Source: Amanita rubescens
Lineage: Eukaryota > Basidiomycota > Agaricomycetes > Agaricales > Amanitaceae
NCBI GenBank assembly: GCA_015039365.1
Contig: WION01000245.1
Span: 1-64,000, forward strand
Direction: 5' to 3'
DNA: 64,000 nucleotides
Each line of letters starts with the position of its first letter. Within the stretch, counting starts at the first letter, position 1. Position numbers and translations under genes: made by a program. Positions 37,281 to 49,153 of this stretch are shown here, piece by piece. Under the pieces are notes generated by a model. That model had not been told where the DNA came from. It saw nothing but the letters and a program-made list of their open reading frames with translations, and searched no databases.

Positions 37281-39065
37281 TAGGTTTTGAAGATTGCCAC
37301 ATCGACCGCGGTCCTGTTCTTATACTTAAACACCCTGTGAAAGGCATGTCGAGAAGCAATTGATTTAGTGGCAGAAAAGGGTCGCCTGCATGTGGTAGCA
37401 TGACTATACTGGGACAAAACGGGTAAGGAATACTGTAACCTATTTTTGGGCACTGGTCAAACGAATGAACCATAAGTTTAGAAATCACGAGATAGAGCGC
37501 GATAGGCATGACAGCCGGTGCAATTGAATATGGAGCCAGACTTTGGGCAAATGGCTTTGAACCAAATTTATTGGTCGGTACTCCTGGTGAACCCGTCCCG
37601 TGTAACTATCACTTTTGTATAGCACTACGTAAAAACGTGTGACGACGCAGGAGGACGTGCGTATCAAAGCTACCACCTGCTTCAATGTGATCGCGTATGT
37701 TCCCATTGGCTATCTTTATCATTTGTCTTTATCCAAGCTGACAGGCTTGGACGTTGGGCACTAAGAAAGGAAGCCGTAAATAGTTATACTTCGGTCAATA
37801 TATGGTAATCGAAGACTAAACCAGGACCTGTCACGCATATCTTATTTTAACTCCTCCCGAAATAGTTCTCCGCGTTGCAACTGCGCGTTAGTCAAGGATA
37901 TGAATGATCTCTTGATATCTCCACCAGTCACGGTATCACTGTGTGTGAAAATGAACGCATTTTGCATGCAGTCCACTATTGCAAGGTTAAACGTGGGGTT
38001 GAGTGCCCGTCCTGGCAGGTAAAAACCTCAGGTTGTGGGGTATGGGGCAATTAACCATGAATGAGGAACTGCGCATTGAACGTCAAACCGCCGGTCTCTC
38101 ACTGTGCATAATGATCATGTGCGAGGATTCAGGAACCTCACCAGCCGTGCATTGTAAGTCAAGTTGTCAAACCCGGTTCACTGAAACTTAAAATAACGGG
38201 TTTCGCAGGAAGGCAGATCTGGAGCATGCAGTGATCAACCAGCCACCGCTGAATCCTGTTCGAGCATCTGGAATCGAGTGCATGCTAGAAGATTGGAAAG
38301 GATAGGATAGTCATATGGAAAGATCGCACCAGGGGTGGAGTCCATGGCAGGCAGTCACGAGTGTTGCTTCCGGCTGCAATCTCTGAATTGGAACGTTGTG
38401 CCTAACTTCAGGATCCTTCCGTTCGGCAGACAGGTAGTATTTACGACTGTGGGGTGGAATGCCTAGCACACCCGCCACCGCCATACTGCTTCAAATGCGA
38501 TCACGAATCCTATCATGAGCCTTGTGGACAAATGCGGATCCAGGCTTAAAGATAGGACATATCGTAGTGACATGCATCTGGCCGACACGACTCACGAGTT
38601 ATTCCGAAGGTCGCCCTGAAAGAAACGACGACGTCCACGTGGGCTCGTTGTTTTTGGCGTCGGATTCTCCTTTGGAATAAAAGGGGCAAGGTGATGGTAT
38701 ATATCCCTGAAGTGACATTCCTTATGGATTCGCAATGAGATCTTGAGATAGAAATGTGATTCCCATTGGAGACTTACATTGCCAGTTGGAACTTGGAAGG
38801 AATAAGTAAACGGGTGTGCTGAGTATATAGTTCTCAGGGTAAGTATTGTGACATCCTGTGATCCAAAGTGTCTGTTTCCAATCGCCGCCCATCACACTGA
38901 GCGACTTCTGGCATATGGCACATGTCAATGAGCACCTTACTAATGGACGTACCTCGAGTATATCAGTATCCCGTGATGACACAATTATATAAGTTGTTCA
39001 AAAAACGTTCAAAGTCCGATGAAAAATGGCATTTCGTCTCCTCTGACTCTGTTTGGAATGGGACA
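37281..39065. other. Intergenic, 1.8 kb, no supported gene
   Basis: Upstream region of T2 and downstream region of the AAA ATPase gene. Only short anonymous frames are seen. Confidence 0.4.
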
Positions 39066-41746
39066 TTAGAAACTGTACATAAGAGTGACATCCTCCGGTC
39101 GAACATTCATCGTCCTGATCCTTTCCACACAAGACACCTTAGTAAATTCCTCTATCGCATTGAGCGCCTCGACAAAGTGAACAAATCTAACTTTGTGATC
39201 TCTGGCCATCGAAAGCGACTGCGCCGTCCTCACAGCGTTCTTAATCTGCCGCCCATTCAGTTTCCTCTTGGCAAGCTGTTCAAGTTGGCTTGTTGTGATA
39301 TCATCTACGGAGCTAGCCTCGAGCTGATTGATAAACCCCGCCCAGATTTGTTGTCGCGACTCCTCAGACAGCTCAGGGAAATGGAGCGCAACGTGGACGC
39401 GGGATAAGAAGGCCTCATCGTAAGCGGACAAGCGGTTCGTCGTAAGGAACAGGATACCGCGGTAGTATTCAATCTGACGGAGGCTAAAGGAATTTGTTAG
39501 TCTAAAACTTGATGTCAGGTGTAGGGGAGACATACAACACGGCAACCATAGCATTTCTGCTTAAGTCAGCATGGGAACGTTTCTCCAGGAAAACATCTGC
39601 CTGTTGTCATATGAGCGGCTTCGCATTAAGTAAATATCGCACGCATACCTCGTCAATCAGGACGATCGCCTTCCATGAAGTCGCGACATCGAGGATGCGC
39701 CTAAGCCTCTGTTCCAAAACGTTCGGGGACGTCCCAAGCTCGCCCGACCCAATGACATACAAAGGCTTTTTAACACGTTCGCTCGTTGCTTCAGCTGAGA
39801 AAGTTTTTCCTATGCGTTCACGTTGAATGAAAGTGTCACGATTTCTGGAGAAGGAACCAACCAACTCCAGGCGGGCCCGAGAGATTAAGAACTAGCCCTT
39901 GTCCTTTCTCTTTCACAAAGTCATCTGAGCTCAAACCCTTATGGTGGGCATGGACGATCGCTTGAAGTAATGACTTCTTCTCAGCCGGAAGAACGAGGTT
40001 TTTGAATGCTCCATCATTCCATTCTACGTCGGCAACTAAACCAATATTAAATTCAACTGGTTCGAGCATCATCAGTGACTCGGACGTTCTCAAGGATGAA
40101 TTCTACTTACGCCAAAGCTTGTCTGAGAGACTAAAGCCATAGACTATCGTGGGAGTTAGGAGTAAATCTTCATCACTTAAACTAGGTTTTTTAACACTGC
40201 CATTAGGCGACAAATTATCTGTAATAAGTACGTCTGCGTGCGAAAAGGGGAGCTTGACAGTTAGATCTAGAACAGTTATGGAAATCGTAGGGCTCACCGT
40301 TCGCGATCGTGGTGCCATAGGTGGGTTGAACGTCTTTAGGCTGGACGTCTCTGAGCAACGAAGGGTCAGAGTGGAATTCGCGGAATGCCTTTCGGTCGAC
40401 CATAATCCTACTCTTGACCTGTTAGAGTTGAAATGAGAACGACGAACAGGGAAACGTGTTTGCAAATCTTACGTTGTGAGTGAGTGGGCCATTTGCTGAT
40501 CGCACAATCCCGGGACCATCATATTGCATGTGGTGGACGCCAATCAAATTCATCCATTTCTTGCCACGCTGCATGAGTTGCTCTCGTAGCTTGGCTTCGT
40601 TCGGATGGAACATGATTGGGTATGCCGCAAGGTCTGTTACCTTGACCGTCCCCTCGAACTCGCGGAGGATGATTTTCGTCTTGACCTTCCTAATTTTATA
40701 CTCGTCGCGATATTTAGGGCGTTCCGAGGCAACATCAAAAGTTGAAGCGTGCGCGTGATCATCCGCAAAGTCTACGCTCTCGCACTCCAGGACACTGCTC
40801 TCCTTTCCAACGGAAGTTAAGCGGAAGATTCTCGGAAGCTTCGTATCTGCGCATTGAGCGACAACGAGAGAACCAGGTATGTAAAGCGTGTGCAGAAGAC
40901 TGCACGTTATTTCCTTTCTGGCGAGCAGCTGGTCCACTTCTCTCAATGTTTCTCCGAAATCACGGGAAACTGCTTCTATAACGAGGGATGCCGAAGTCAA
41001 GAGATAGCTGTCGTTTGCTGTTCGTTTACCCGTCATCTTGAGATCAAGCGCATCTCTGTATGCGCAGAAACGCTTGTAGAAAGTTATGAGGACGTGAGGG
41101 GATATCTATAGGGTCCACAATATTTCAAGACACGCACTTCGGCGATTGAAGTTAAGAACAAACCTCGAGAGGTTCAGCATCCCATTTTATACCTGGCCAG
41201 GACCGGATTACATCCTCACAGACAGCTCGCACATAAGTACTCTTGATGATATATCGAAAAGAAGGCTTTGAGAGCTTGTCCATGGGCATAAGTCGAACAA
41301 GCCTGCAACACGTAAATGAAACCGTCTAGCCAACTGAGTTTGAACATGATACTTGCACCAAGGCGTAATCCTTCCATTGATCATTCACCGGAGGACTTGA
41401 CGTGACGGACGTATGCGTAGATGCAGGGGGTTCAGCAACAACCTTGTTGCTCATGTTCTACGCGTGAATGCATGTTAGGCGATACGCAACGCGGTCTGAC
41501 GTTAATGCTTACTCTATATTTCCATGACTTCGACCAGTTGCTATAGTAAAGATCGACACGCTTGACTTGAAATGATGGCATTGGCGGTTCAACGTTGATG
41601 ATCAACTGAGTAGAATGGTGCGAGCTGGCGTCGTCAGAAAAATGTCTTTGTTCGTCCTCAGTTATTGATGCAGGGGATGAGGAAGGGGTAGGGCTTCTGA
41701 ACGGGGGCAGCAAGGACAGGCGGCGGAAAGCCAAGGGCGACATCAC
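39066..41746 (-). CDS. AAA ATPase with N-terminal DUF7025-like region, multi-exon
   Basis: This belongs to the large fungal family of orphan AAA+ proteins with an N-terminal DUF7025. Recognisable in order are: a first exon (41746-41513) ending VKRVDLYYSNWSKSWKYR; a second (41457-41353); a DUF7025 block with IIKSTYVRAVCEDVIRSWPG, VLITFYKRF and IHGV-like NLIGVHHMQYDGPG; then VEFNIGLVADVEWNDGAF, Walker A GPPGVG|KT (split by an intron), Walker B AIVLIDE|ADVFLEKR (split by an intron), sensor TTNR, and a C-terminal lid, stop at 39066 (last exon 39483-39066). Between exon 2 and the VRLMPMD block (near 41302) the frames differ by one base in my splicing, so one junction is unresolved or a small indel is present. 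ATP-driven remodelling is inferred; the target is unknown. Confidence 0.78.
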
Positions 41747-43616
41747 AAATAAACCTAAAGGAGTGGATGACGGTTCAAACAGACGAAGCAGAAGGAGTGT
41801 TGAATTGTTTGGAGCGCTAACATTTTTGTAGTGAAATTGTATTTCGTAACAATCGGGATAGGCGAGTCGTTCCTGCAGGTTCGATTTTATTAAGTGATTA
41901 CGACATGGCTATGATGCTGGATCAGCATAGCGTGGAAATCGCATGGAATCCGAATTACGTCTGAGACGTACAGTACTGATAGTTCAAAACCGAAATATAT
42001 GTGCGCACCTGCGTACCATACGACAGTCACCGTAAGTGAACACACAAGCCAAGGTGTTGTGATCGCATCTTCTACAAGACACTGATTGATGATGAGTTTG
42101 AACTTGGCGCTATGCCCAATCCCCTCATCATTTTCCGCAAGGAAATGCTGACACTAAGTTGAGTGTTTGTACCTCACCGCAGAGGACCTTCAGGGTCACT
42201 TATTATGCGCCGCTCTAAAAGCCCGCTTCATGGGTCATTCTGCGCCTTTTTGGGGAGACGGGTGTTGGGATTACGTCAATGGTTCCCATGGGGATTTCCG
42301 GGCGGCAGCGGCGCCGCAATCATCTCCAGTGATATGATAGGATGAGCACATTGCGTACAAACAGTTCACTAGCTAGATCACGAATGCCTGGCAGACAAGG
42401 TTGAGTCCGCTTGGATACTTAGGGCTACTACAGTGCTACTACTAGCGACTGCTGTTTTTCAATGTTCAAAAAGAACGCAATAGATATGACCCTACCGGAC
42501 CCTTCCGTGGGATACGCTCTAAGTCATTTGGGATAAGTATGTGCTCAAAACTATACGGAATCGCAGATCCAACAATGCGTCAATCAAGTCGGCAACACAA
42601 TGTATCGCGGCAATGGGATATGATAATACACCAATCCTTTGGCTTGTTTGTACACTCGTAATGCATCCAGTACCTGTGAGAGAACAATACTATGTTGAAG
42701 ATGCGGTTGATGGAGTCGATTTTCAGGATAAGACATCGCTGTAGGCGAAGACTTGACGAGACCGAAGGTCATAGAGTCGGGTATTGCCTTCAAAGCGTTA
42801 GATTCTTCTCAGAACCGAGCGCTCAGCACGTACTTCGATATACGATACTGGACGTATATTGTTCGGATACGCCAGGAGACGGTAAGCTTCGGAAATAGAA
42901 GTCATATTTCTCAAAAAAATTCGCGCACGTCGACATCTAGATCTGTCACCGCTGAAATGATGAAAAGGATCAGTAAAGCCACTCAAGCATCGAATGTTGG
43001 GTGCCCGTGCTTCTTGCAGCTGAACGTGTATCGACGCCGGGAGAGGTCTTTGCCAGGTCAAAGTCGATGCAGCAGAGACTGAGGTCGTCCAACGGCAGTG
43101 TTCAAAGTTACACACAAAGCGACATATATGTGTGTTCCGGGATCCAGATGAGCGAACAATAGTTGATGCCAAGACACCAAAAGGGACGTATGTCGCCATC
43201 CAGGGGTATATTTCGTAGTTTGGCTGGCTACGGCATAAGCGCGTCATGACTCGAAATTCGTCACGACGCTGCTGACTTTTTGAACGTGCCTAACAAAATG
43301 TTGGAGTTGCATCCAGGTTTTACCGCTTGAAAAGTTGAAATCGACTTATGGGACTACAACGTTATTTGTACCTGTTTTTATTTGTTTTGAATTCCAGATG
43401 CGGGCCGGAGAAGCCGATCCTGCCACCGCTTTATATCGTGCAGATTTTACGGTCAATTTACATAGTATGACAATAATCATATTACTCGTATAACTTCTGT
43501 TTCTGACGTCTAAGTATACCTCAATTCAGCTCTAATACGTTGGAATTTAGAGTCTAGCTAGGCAGTAGTGCAAGCGCCGCGTTCAACCAGGAGAATGTGT
43601 TACATGTGGTGCCAAT
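41747..43616. other. Intergenic, 1.9 kb, no supported gene
   Basis: Open frames of up to about 150 codons on both strands near 42750-43250, without domains or clear splice sites. Nothing else noticed. Confidence 0.4.
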
Positions 43617-44588
43617 CTAAGTCGATGAAAGTGGCGGCATTTCCAACCCAATTTTTTCAGCCAACAAGACTTGTTCTTCCTTGGACATGCCCATTCTACC
43701 CCTCCAATGCTCTCTCAATTCATGACTTGCAAGGACAGGCTCTTCTGTCCCTTCCAACGACCTAACACCTCGAGTTTCGGCAGTGGCCTGAATATCGGCT
43801 AGGATCTGAGGAACTTGGGCGGGGGTCAAAAGACCATACCAATCTCCGTAGGGATAGATGAGGAGGTTGGGTGCATACCTGTTAGCACAACGACGGACCA
43901 TAGATAGAGTAATAAGCGAAACGAACTGAGAAAATAGTAAAACGCACTTGTGCCCACCGACATGAGCCACTTCGCCTATTTTGACCTTGATTCTGACGTT
44001 GCGCGCTCGTTCGACCGCCTCCCTCAGTGCTTGAACAAACGCCCCACCTAGCACGCCACACCGACAATCTCTGGCCGCATGGGTGCACACGAGCAAGTGG
44101 ACGGTCTCATCACCCTCTCTTTTCTCTTGCTCCCAGTCCCCTATGCCATCGCCCGCAAACCGTTGTATCTCCTTTCCTACCACGTCCACGCTATCCAAAG
44201 AAACCTGAGGAACTTCTAGTCGTCCATACTTGGAGAAAACAGTTGCTCGGTAGCTCTCTTTTCCGACCTCCGTGTCTTTATGTTCCGAGGCACGGTCCCA
44301 TACCCAATTAACGAGTCCACCCCACTTGACCGCTCCTACCTGCAGCTGTCTCGACACTTGTGACTCAGGCCCACGTGCAGGGAATGTCGGCGGGGGATAG
44401 GCTGAGCGTAAGAGAATGAGTGCATTGTGCGATGGAGCTGTCGCGCGGAGATCAGTAAGCGGTGGTGACGGTGGTGACGGCGATGCCAATGAGGTGGATG
44501 AGAACTTGGAAAGAAGCGAGCCGGGCAAGAGGATCCTGGGCCGACGATGAAGAGGTCGGAGCATTGGCTCCGGTATCTGGTGAGTCAC
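43617..44588 (-). CDS. Sucrase/ferredoxin-like (Apd1/Aim32-type) 2Fe-2S protein, 2 exons
   Basis: A thioredoxin-like ferredoxin of the Suc_Fer-like family. Exon 1 is 44588-43948 and exon 2 is 43878-43617, intron GTGCGT...CTAACAG, product 300 aa. The C-terminal domain carries the cluster-binding signature known for Apd1/Aim32: C-X8-C (CTHAARDCRC) and H-X3-H (HVGGHK), followed by the family motif NLLIYPYGDWYGLLTP. The N-terminus (MLRPLHRRPRILLPGSLLSKF, from the second Met) is Arg-rich and without acidic residues, which fits mitochondrial import as for Aim32. The likely role is redox/oxidative stress; the exact function is not known for the family. Confidence 0.88.
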   Translation of the reverse strand: MTHQIPEPMLRPLHRRPRILLPGSLLSKFSSTSLASPSPPSPPLTDLRATAPSHNALILLRSAYPPPTFPARGPESQVSRQLQVGAVKWGGLVNWVWDRASEHKDTEVGKESYRATVFSKYGRLEVPQVSLDSVDVVGKEIQRFAGDGIGDWEQEKREGDETVHLLVCTHAARDCRCGVLGGAFVQALREAVERARNVRIKVKIGEVAHVGGHKCVLLFSQFVSLITLSMVRRCANRYAPNLLIYPYGDWYGLLTPAQVPQILADIQATAETRGVRSLEGTEEPVLASHELREHWRGRMGMSKEEQVLLAEKIGLEMPPLSST

Positions 44589-45201
44589 TAGTCACTGGCG
44601 TCTCTATGGATGTTTTCACCAGGATTCAGTCGAGCTTCGTCCATTGGCCAGTAGTGTTATGTAAGAGAGCTAACGTCATGGTATTCGGAGAGATAAATAG
44701 AACCTCCGTCCTGTTCCGGAAAGCGTAGTAGTACAAGTTTCTCCTTGGGGTCAATCATCACACTGAGAAGCAGTCGAATTCGGGAGCTGGGCGACGCAGA
44801 GGGATGTAGAAATAATCAGATCAATGCAGAACTATGGCATTCAGAACTATTCAGGTGAGCCCAGATTGCACAGTTTCTACGTCTGTTACGAGCCCGAAGG
44901 CGTCGACCTGATGCGCCGTTTCTCCTGCTTTGCCCCACTTTTCTTCAAAACAGATTCAACTTCGCACCTTTCCTCACTCTGACCACGCATCAATGCATCA
45001 AGTTTGAAAATTTGAAGACCAATATCATGATCACCATCAAAGTTGAAGGTCACATGCGAAGCAAAACCGTATAAAAGTGTGCGTTTGATCGCACAATACC
45101 CCAGAGCTGGTCTCCTTTCTCCTCTAAAAAAAGCAATTGTGAGTGATTCGACATTTTCGACGGTTTCAACTAACTGACATTGTATATCAAGGACATCAAT
45201 C
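44589..45201. other. Spacer with weak coding relic
   Basis: Apart from the possible fragment at 44886-45203 on the minus strand, nothing is seen. Confidence 0.35.
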
Positions 45202-45203
45202 AT
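44886..45203 (-). pseudogene. Possible diverged, inverted relative of the adjacent secreted-protein gene
   Basis: A minus-strand frame contains FDGDHDIGLQIFKLDALMRG, which aligns without gaps of more than one residue to IDGNHGGLTLELYKLEALTKG of the plus-strand gene at 45202. It has no signal peptide and no second conserved block, and its frame overlaps the start of the neighbour head-to-head. Weak evidence. Confidence 0.25.
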
Positions 45204-45752
45204 GTTCTTCTCGCGCACATTTATTTTCATCTTATTCGGCGTTTCTGTGATCGCTGCTCCGGTCCACACGCATTCCTCGGACAAAATAAGCCCTACCGAT
45301 TACGGTTTCTGGCACAAAGAAAACGGAAAAGTTAGTAGAACATTTATTCTTATCCGAGTTTCCATGTACCTCGCGCCACAGGATGTTCTGCGGATTGACG
45401 GTAATCATGGAGGATTGACCCTTGAGCTTTATAAATTGGAGGCATTAACTAAGGGTGGAAACCCGAAACCTGAACATGTCTTTATAACCCACGGAGACAA
45501 AGATCATCCCATTTTAGACCCTAAAGAGAATGCAGCCCTTGTCGTCGGCGACCAGTGGGTTCGGCTTTCGTGGGTTAGTGGTGTAATAGAATTCGGCAAT
45601 CCCTTAACCGTCTGACACATATTTTACAGAAATATGTCCCCGCTCAGTATCGGGTGGGCGGGGAGACCGGTTATGATGCCCACCTCAGCATCAAAATGGG
45701 AGGAGATCGTGCTCTCCACATGACAATTATTGACAATCCTTGGGAAGATTAA
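45202..45752 (+). CDS. Small secreted protein of unknown family, 3 exons
   Basis: Exons 45202-45330, 45382-45573 and 45630-45752 give 147 aa (the first intron is 51 nt and in frame, so it could be retained). The N-terminus is a clear signal peptide (MFFSRTFIFILFGVSVIAAP). The mature part is about 128 residues with few or no Cys and two recognisable blocks (GGLTLELYKLEAL and GYDAHLSIKMGGDRALHMTI). I do not know the family. Both donors are GTTAGT. It may be an apoplastic or cell-wall protein, but there is no direct evidence. Confidence 0.6.
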
Positions 45753-46954
45753 CTGCTGTCCCGATACTAGATGCAGGTCATCGTAATATCATCATCCGTC
45801 AATGTCAATATAATTATTGTTTCCCTCAATGCACAGCTGCCACAAACGCTCATATGTACACGCCATGATACATCAACCTATCTCGACGAGGGAAAGCGGT
45901 TCATTGGTCATAGTTGATGATTCTCGGGCTTCAAGCTCGAAAAAACGGACTTTGCGGTGCACCTAGCCCCAACTCTAAGAAGCGCGACACTTCATCGCTA
46001 TCTACTGGCCCACTCAACTTCAGTGGTCCCGGTCACGCATACTAACACAACATATTGAAATGCTGACCGCGTCTGTTCTCATGTCAAAATCTCGACAAGA
46101 ATGCAAAAGTTGAACATTGATGCCTTTGACTATCTTTATTACTTAAATTACAAGTTGAGCAGTAAAGTAAACCGGATAATTTTTGAAATGCACAGATCCA
46201 CTACGATACTGCACCATTTTTTGGTACGAAGGAGATTCAAACGATGAGGCTCGTCTCGCGAAGGGACTACCGCCTCGGCTTTCCACTGTTCCTCTTTATT
46301 AAGCTCCATCTGTCTTCCCACCTCTTCCATCCACCTTCTCCATTTCAAATTCCGAGATTCATCTTCTGTGAAGAATGGACTCCCCACCACGGCTCGGATA
46401 TATGTACATATACAAGATCATGTCATATGTCCCTAAAATATTGGTTGACGCTCCGATTTTTAATGCACCAATTGTTTTTTTTTTACCCAAACTTGTTAGC
46501 ACCCCAAGCAAGGGCTGCCAATTGTCGACTCTTCAAGTTGGCACAATATCAACACTCAACACCGCGCAGTCCCCCAGATCTATAATAAAAATAAAAACAT
46601 TCCATCTAATATGCGTTGCTTAACATGTCGGGCAATCGACAGCGACAGAGCTCGCCAAGGGTCTTTTTTTGCACCGTCATTATATGGCCATGCTTGTCCA
46701 TCCCACTTGTGCTAACGTGATGCTGGAACCGAACCCTTAAATTTACATACGAGAGCTTTCTCACTAACAGAAGCGCGAAAGGAAGGGGAACCAATGCTTT
46801 TTAAAGGCTTACAACCGTCGACTCTTCAAGTCGGCACAAAATCAACACTCAATACCACGCTAGCCTCATCCCCTGCAGAACGCAATAAAATAAGCTTTAA
46901 TCCCATTAAAACATGCTCTGACAACATTTACATACCTCCAGTCAACATCCCTTC
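45753..46954. other. Intergenic, 1.2 kb
   Basis: Contains the direct repeat listed at 46510-46860 and no supported gene. Confidence 0.4.
46510..46860. repeat. Dispersed direct repeat, ~50 bp, two copies
   Basis: A block including GTCGACTCTTCAAGT and GGCACAA, then ATCAACACTCAA, occurs near 46525-46563 and again near 46813-46853, about 290 bp apart, followed in both by an A-rich AATAAAATAA-like stretch. Origin unknown. Confidence 0.5.
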
Positions 46955-49042
46955 TCAGTCGATGAACGCCTCGCCATTCATCGTACCTGTACAAGTATAT
47001 CCTTTCAGTGCCATTTCCCAATAGGATGTAGGGACTTACGGTTAGGCTCCAAGTATTCTTCCAACCCCTTCCAAAACACGTCTTCCTGCTCGTCGTAAAT
47101 TTGCATCCGATAAGCTTCTGACCACGGCGGAACGTTGCTGGTCAACGGGCACTCTGGAGACCAGGTGACGTACAGCCCACTCTCCGTCATTTGTAGGCAA
47201 CTGATGTTTTGAAGCGTGAAGGGGTCGTTGAGAGCATGTACACGTAGAATAGAAGGCGGTGTAGAGGACGAGAGAGGCTCGGAAGAAAAGAAAGAGGGAT
47301 GGGGGACGACAATGAAGACCCCGTTTCGCTGATAACAATATGTAAGCAAGGAAGGTGATAAGCTGGAACAACTTACAGTGGCTACCCCTACTCGTCCGTT
47401 TTCGAATGAATGATACGTCGAGAACCTTGACGTCTTTCCCAATTGGACTTCAATTGTACTGTCAAAGAGCGATACTTCGCCCTTGAAAAGACGCTCCAAG
47501 TCGCGTATAATGAGTATGCGCGACGTTTCAAACAATACAGTGAGATATTTTCCACACGATGAGACGTGGGCTGTCAGGATGTTATTATCTGTAAAACAGG
47601 ACAAGATTATGCGGCGCACCAGCAACAATCTGGTCTGAATATGGCTCAGTTCTGTCAATCTCTCTGACAACGTCATGCCGATAAAGCGCTGTATCAGCCT
47701 TATCAAACGCTTTGAACGGGTCGGCGTCAACATATGCACCCATGCAATTTAAAGACCTGCTGCTTTCATTTCTGAATTGCCCAATTTTCCATCGCGAACA
47801 TCCATAGTTGCCAAAAGTAGAGGAGATTCCATAAACACATTGACCGGTCTGGCGAGAAAATACGCGGAGTGAGCCTTCACCGCAGATGAAAAGGTGTTGA
47901 GGGGAATGGTCTACGTAATTGAGGTGGCCAAGGAAGGTGGGCGCCCCCGTCAACGACACTATTCGCGGAACTCGTTAGTAACGCAGTTGACAATTGGTAA
48001 GAGAAGAACGAACCGCTCAGTATTGGCTGCGCAGTTTGAAGGTTGTCAATTACTTGAACAAGTTTTCCCGTACGCACATCGTACATGTATGCCCTTGCAA
48101 ATGATACGACCAAAAGCGTCGGGTAAATGAACCGAAAAGCCCGGGTAGGTGTCGGCGGGTGTAGCAGGGCCCAAGGGGTGAATTTCCCATATCTAGGTGA
48201 CCTTTGTTGTTCACTGACATATGGATCGAGATTTTGCGACAGCTCATAGGCACGCCTTTGGTCGTCGTCTGGTCTAGCATCAGCGATCACCGTTGGCGAT
48301 GTCTCATCGCCAGAAGATTGAGTAGGGTAATATATATCGTATTCAGTGAGCCTCCAGACCTCCTTACTTCCTCCGAAGCGATCAAATATGAGATATCCGT
48401 GGTCATATTCGCAGTGGGCACATGGACGAACGAAACTCTACATTGGTCGTACAATGAGAATCAAAGTTATGTGCATACGTGGCAGGGACACATACATCTG
48501 GTAACGTCCATAGGTGTGCAAAGTCCTCATTGATGGGAGAAGCCTGGTCTTGGACCCTACCGTGGTACCATTTGGACGCGTTCAGATCTGTCACGTACAG
48601 CCCGCCATGTGTAGTAGTGGCGATGATTATTTCCGCTTTTTCGTCGATTTTGAACCGATGGACCCCGGAATCGCCGGTCCGACGGTGGGATGTGATAGTA
48701 GATTGTGCTTTTCCTCTCCAGGACTTCTTGATCTGAATTAACCGGACACCTGCAGTGGCGATCAGGATGAGCCTGGTATCAGAGATGGTACCGACAGAGC
48801 TCTTTCCAAGTAGACACGCCGACTAGAATACGAGGAGAATACAGTCCTCGTAGGTCTTGCACGAGTTTTGTAGACGAAGGCACATTGAGACCAAAAATTG
48901 CTGCGCCGCGAAATACGGCGAACTCGTTTTCATTGATGAAAATGTCCCAGGCTTTGCACACAAGTCTGAGATTGAGAATATCTGAGACTCCAAGATTGCT
49001 CAGAATGGCGAGCAAAAGCTCTTGCGGAATGTCACCCAGCAT
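46955..49042 (-). CDS. F-box protein with WD/quinoprotein-like C-terminal half, 7 exons
   Basis: A probable substrate receptor of an SCF ubiquitin ligase. The exons are 49042-48796, 48749-48496, 48437-48014, 47958-47620, 47588-47377, 47328-47040 and 46986-46955. All phases match and give 598 aa. The F-box is at the very N-terminus (GDIPQELLLAILSNLGVSDI..LRLVCKAW). The remainder resembles a beta-propeller: repeated strands such as LYVTDLNASKW, GYLIFDRFGGSKEVWRLTEY, AYMYDVRTGKLVQVI and RILIIRDLERLF. One intron (before 47958) has a textbook TACTAAC branch site. The ATG at 49042 was chosen because the F-box begins two residues later; an in-frame upstream ATG at 49087 is possible. It is divergently arranged with the DUF4203-like gene, 111 bp between start codons. 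Confidence 0.83.
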
Positions 49043-49153
49043 ATGGATGACGCTGATAAAGAGCAAGTGGAACTCCGCTTCCCCCATTTGTCCTCCTCGC
49101 CTCGTGGCCATACCCCTCGGCGACCAGCTTATGCCCGGTTGCGTTCTTTGACG
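49043..49153. promoter_or_regulatory. Short bidirectional intergenic promoter
   Basis: Only 111 bp separate the start codons of the F-box gene (minus) and the seven-TM gene (plus), so their promoters must overlap or extend into each other. No TATA box is evident. Confidence 0.45.

Noticed and set aside
42753..43247. Opposite-strand frames of 109 and 149 codons near 43 kb
   Set aside because: Neither has recognisable motifs. A passing resemblance of one hydrophobic stretch to small ATP-synthase subunits was too weak to keep.
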